Source of the DNA: Doris montereyensis
Taxonomy: Eukaryota > Mollusca > Gastropoda > Nudibranchia > Dorididae
DNA length: 64,000 nt
Reading direction: 5' to 3'
NCBI GenBank assembly: GCA_037039925.1
Contig: JAXRKP010000028.1
Span: forward strand, 502,089 to 566,088
Positions 63,461 through 64,000 of the stretch are shown here, one piece after another (the stretch's first letter is position 1; each line of letters opens with the position of its first letter). The notes below the pieces were generated by a model that saw only the letters and a list, made by a program, of their open reading frames with translations, was not told the origin of the DNA and made no database searches. A program made the translations under genes and the position numbers.

Positions 63461-64000
63461 TTAACTCTTGTAAGGCTAACCTGCCGGCTGACTTCAATAT
63501 GGGTCAATAATCTCGTCCTGCTGTGTACGGGCTTCCACGCGTGGCACCGATAGTTTTCTCCCCCGCTGACGAGGCTGCCGCGCTTGACCACAACGTACCT
63601 GTGATTATTGTGATTGTTTTTTGATCTTCGTTGAGTAAGGTGACATAGCAGGCAATTCATTTTGTTATTGTCATCGTGTTTATATTGAATTGTTTACTAA
63701 CAATAACATCTATTACAGCCTACTTTTATTAAACATGAAAAGGAATAATACTAAAAGATAGAAAATGGGTCAGGACCGAGAAATCTTCAGTGTGTCCTAC
63801 ATAAGAAACAAGGAGACAGAAACAAATAAACACTAAACAATGCTGGATGAAACTAATACTTATAGAGCCATTGGTGCAACGGCCCATCAAGCAATGTTAT
63901 TCAACAGAGCAAGCCTCATAACAACAATAAACAAAAAGAAAAGACAAAAAAAAAGAAGAAAACGAAATACAACTGCCTTAAGAGAGGGGAGAGAGAGGAG
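63461..64000. repeat. Long young repeat, copy 2 (cut by the window end)
   Basis: Starts TTAACTCTTGTAAGGC; carries GAGCCATTGGTGCAACGGCC as in copy 1 (50561). No ORF of note. Confidence 0.9.

Overview
This is a 64-kb piece of an AT-rich, repeat-laden metazoan nuclear genome. Conserved exons are small and separated by kilobase introns with GT-AG borders. I see no operons and no rRNA, and the only tRNA-like sequences are SINE heads. The CNOT9 orthologue, a CARD plus TRADD-N-like immune adaptor, the mix of LINEs, tRNA-derived SINEs and Tigger-like elements, and the many TCTAGATCTAGA runs fit a lophotrochozoan, most likely a mollusc. That placement is inference.

Layout. 1-2.8 kb: flank holding a hAT-like element (1512-2696) with 13-bp terminal inverted repeats and a CATATC duplication. 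2.85-20.2 kb, plus strand: CNOT9 (RQCD1/RCD1), nine coding exons encoding about 304 residues. Its introns hold a transposase-like gene with palindromic ends, two copies of one Tigger-like family, several SINEs and a foldback element. Two points stand out: a missing A at 19891-19894 puts the conserved C-terminus out of frame, and a clean 60-nt in-frame cassette exon may lie at 10454-10513. 20.5-42.1 kb: intergenic and mostly transposon wreckage, including a Tigger-like element with a nested LINE fragment, two copies of another Tigger-like MITE, and a LINE interrupted by a second LINE (27.7-31.7 kb).

42.1-57.25 kb, minus strand: a ten-exon gene, not named by me, encoding about 520 residues with an N-terminal coiled coil, a CARD, a basic stretch and a domain resembling the N-terminal domain of TRADD. 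It looks like a signalling adaptor of innate immunity or cell death and is the most interesting gene here. Nearly every splice phase is consistent. The exception is exon 3, where either a weak donor is used or an early stop gives a short isoform. 61.5-64 kb, minus strand: the last two visible exons of a third, coiled-coil gene that runs in from beyond the window.

Repeats explain most of the rest. SINE-A has six clear copies and may share its 3' tail with the interrupted LINE; SINE-B shares a head and tail among many fragments. Other pieces are a piggyBac-like MITE with TTAA flanks, a GGGGTCATTT MITE pair, a near-identical 540-bp repeat at 50.1 and 63.5 kb, minisatellites and long GA, AT and ATT tracts. 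All homology statements are from reading the sequence by eye; no database search was run.
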